7,217 nucleotides of DNA from Akkermansia muciniphila. Its GTDB lineage: Bacteria > Pseudomonadota > Gammaproteobacteria > Burkholderiales > Burkholderiaceae_C. The stretch is taken from assembly GCA_943327015.2 (NCBI GenBank), contig CALPVM020000117.1:1-7217 (forward strand), in the 5' to 3' direction. The position numbers were made by a program, and so were the translations under genes. This document shows positions 6,789-7,217 of this stretch, piece by piece (position 1 is the stretch's first letter; every line of letters begins with the position of its first letter). The notes below the pieces were generated by a model. It searched no databases. It was not told the DNA's origin and saw only the letters and a program-made list of their open reading frames with translations.

Positions 6789-7217
6789 TCAAACCTGCTC
6801 CACCTCAAAACCCACAATATTGCGCATGTCCTTGCTAAATTCCACGCCAATTTGGTAAATGGGCTGTCCACTGGCTTTGTATTTGTCAGCGTAGTGTTTA
6901 TCTTTGATTTGCTGCAGCGCCCGCCCTTCGGGCACCAGCTCCACTACCTTGAATTCGAAAATATATACGCGGCCTTCAAACTTGACGGTCATGTCCATGC
7001 GGCCGTGGTTTGTGGTGTCTTCCAGAGTGATGTCTAGGCCTAGGGACGCAAAATAGCTGTAAAAAATACTCGCGTAGTAGCCCTCGTACTGGGCAACCGT
7101 GCTGTTGGTGTACCACTGGTGCGGAATAGTGGCGTAAAAGGCATGGAACAGGTTTTTCAGGCCTTGCAGGTCGTTGGCGTGGAGTAGACGGTAAAGCGTA
7201 CCAATTTTTTCGCTGGC
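6789..7217 (-). CDS. PD-(D/E)XK nuclease domain protein (DUF1703/PDDEXK_9 type), C-terminal part, truncated by window edge
   Basis: Reading from the right edge (first full codon at 7217-7215) gives 142 residues to the TGA at 6791-6789 with no break. Characteristic segments in order are QWYTNSTVAQYEGYYASIFYSYFASLGLDI, then GRMDMTVKF with a candidate metal-binding Asp, then VYIFEFKVVE supplying the E-x-K of the PD-(D/E)XK active site, then ALQQIKDKHYADKY, QPIYQIGVEF and the closing RNIVGFEVEQV. This matches the C-terminal nuclease-like domain usually fused to an N-terminal AAA-ATPase in a widespread, often multicopy bacterial family whose role is uncertain. The ATPase part would lie beyond the right edge. 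The ATG at 6998 is an internal methionine, since upstream codons carry conserved domain sequence. Catalytic D, E and K all appear intact. The family call is confident; substrate and function are not. Confidence 0.85.
   Translation of the reverse strand, partial: ASEKIGTLYRLLHANDLQGLKNLFHAFYATIPHQWYTNSTVAQYEGYYASIFYSYFASLGLDITLEDTTNHGRMDMTVKFEGRVYIFEFKVVELVPEGRALQQIKDKHYADKYKASGQPIYQIGVEFSKDMRNIVGFEVEQV

Noticed and set aside
6635..6871. In-frame N-terminal extension of the kinase to an ATG at 6871 (917-residue version)
   Set aside because: It would overlap the PD-(D/E)XK gene by 83 bases and put 79 extra residues, with no recognisable domain, before an otherwise good signal peptide. The ATG at 6634 is preferred.
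1..7217. CRISPR array, tRNA or rRNA genes, complete insertion sequence, attachment site
   Set aside because: No regularly spaced repeats, cloverleaf or rRNA signature, transposase gene or tRNA-end duplication was seen on either strand.

Overview
The window looks like ordinary chromosome of a betaproteobacterium, most likely Burkholderiales and perhaps Comamonadaceae. This rests on the divergent M48 (Ste24-type) peptidase / oligoribonuclease pair and on a DEAD-box helicase with the insert and Arg/Gly-rich tail I associate with that order. Most of the window looks close to 50% GC by eye, which is low for that family. The assignment is from memory of protein sequences and could not be searched.

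Layout, left to right: (1) the N-terminal part of a membrane M48 peptidase on the minus strand (1-379, running off the left edge); (2) orn, oligoribonuclease, on the plus strand (416-994), divergent from it across 36 bases; (3) a 211-base leader or promoter region with a hairpin just before (4) a 612-residue DEAD-box RNA helicase (1206-3044, plus); (5) a beta-hydroxyacid dehydrogenase-family oxidoreductase (3054-3923, minus), convergent with the helicase and separated from it by 9 bases; (6) a 194-base spacer holding a perfect 10-bp inverted repeat and a motif resembling REP elements; (7) a large 7TMR-DISM membrane sensor histidine kinase (4118-6634, minus); (8) the C-terminal nuclease domain of a PD-(D/E)XK protein, probably an AAA-ATPase/nuclease fusion (6789-7217, minus, running off the right edge).

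Functionally, the left half is housekeeping RNA metabolism: Orn finishes degradation of 2-5 nt RNAs and the helicase remodels structured RNA. The right half (spacer element, orphan kinase, PD-(D/E)XK protein) looks more accessory. The three minus-strand genes on the right are separated by about 150-200 bases each, so they are not evidently one tight operon. No response regulator is visible next to the kinase.

I see no clear undescribed multi-gene system. The points most worth a second look are in the kinase: its histidine-to-N-box interval is about twice the usual length, and its membrane domain is encoded by a distinctly AT-rich block. The repeat-like spacer comes next.
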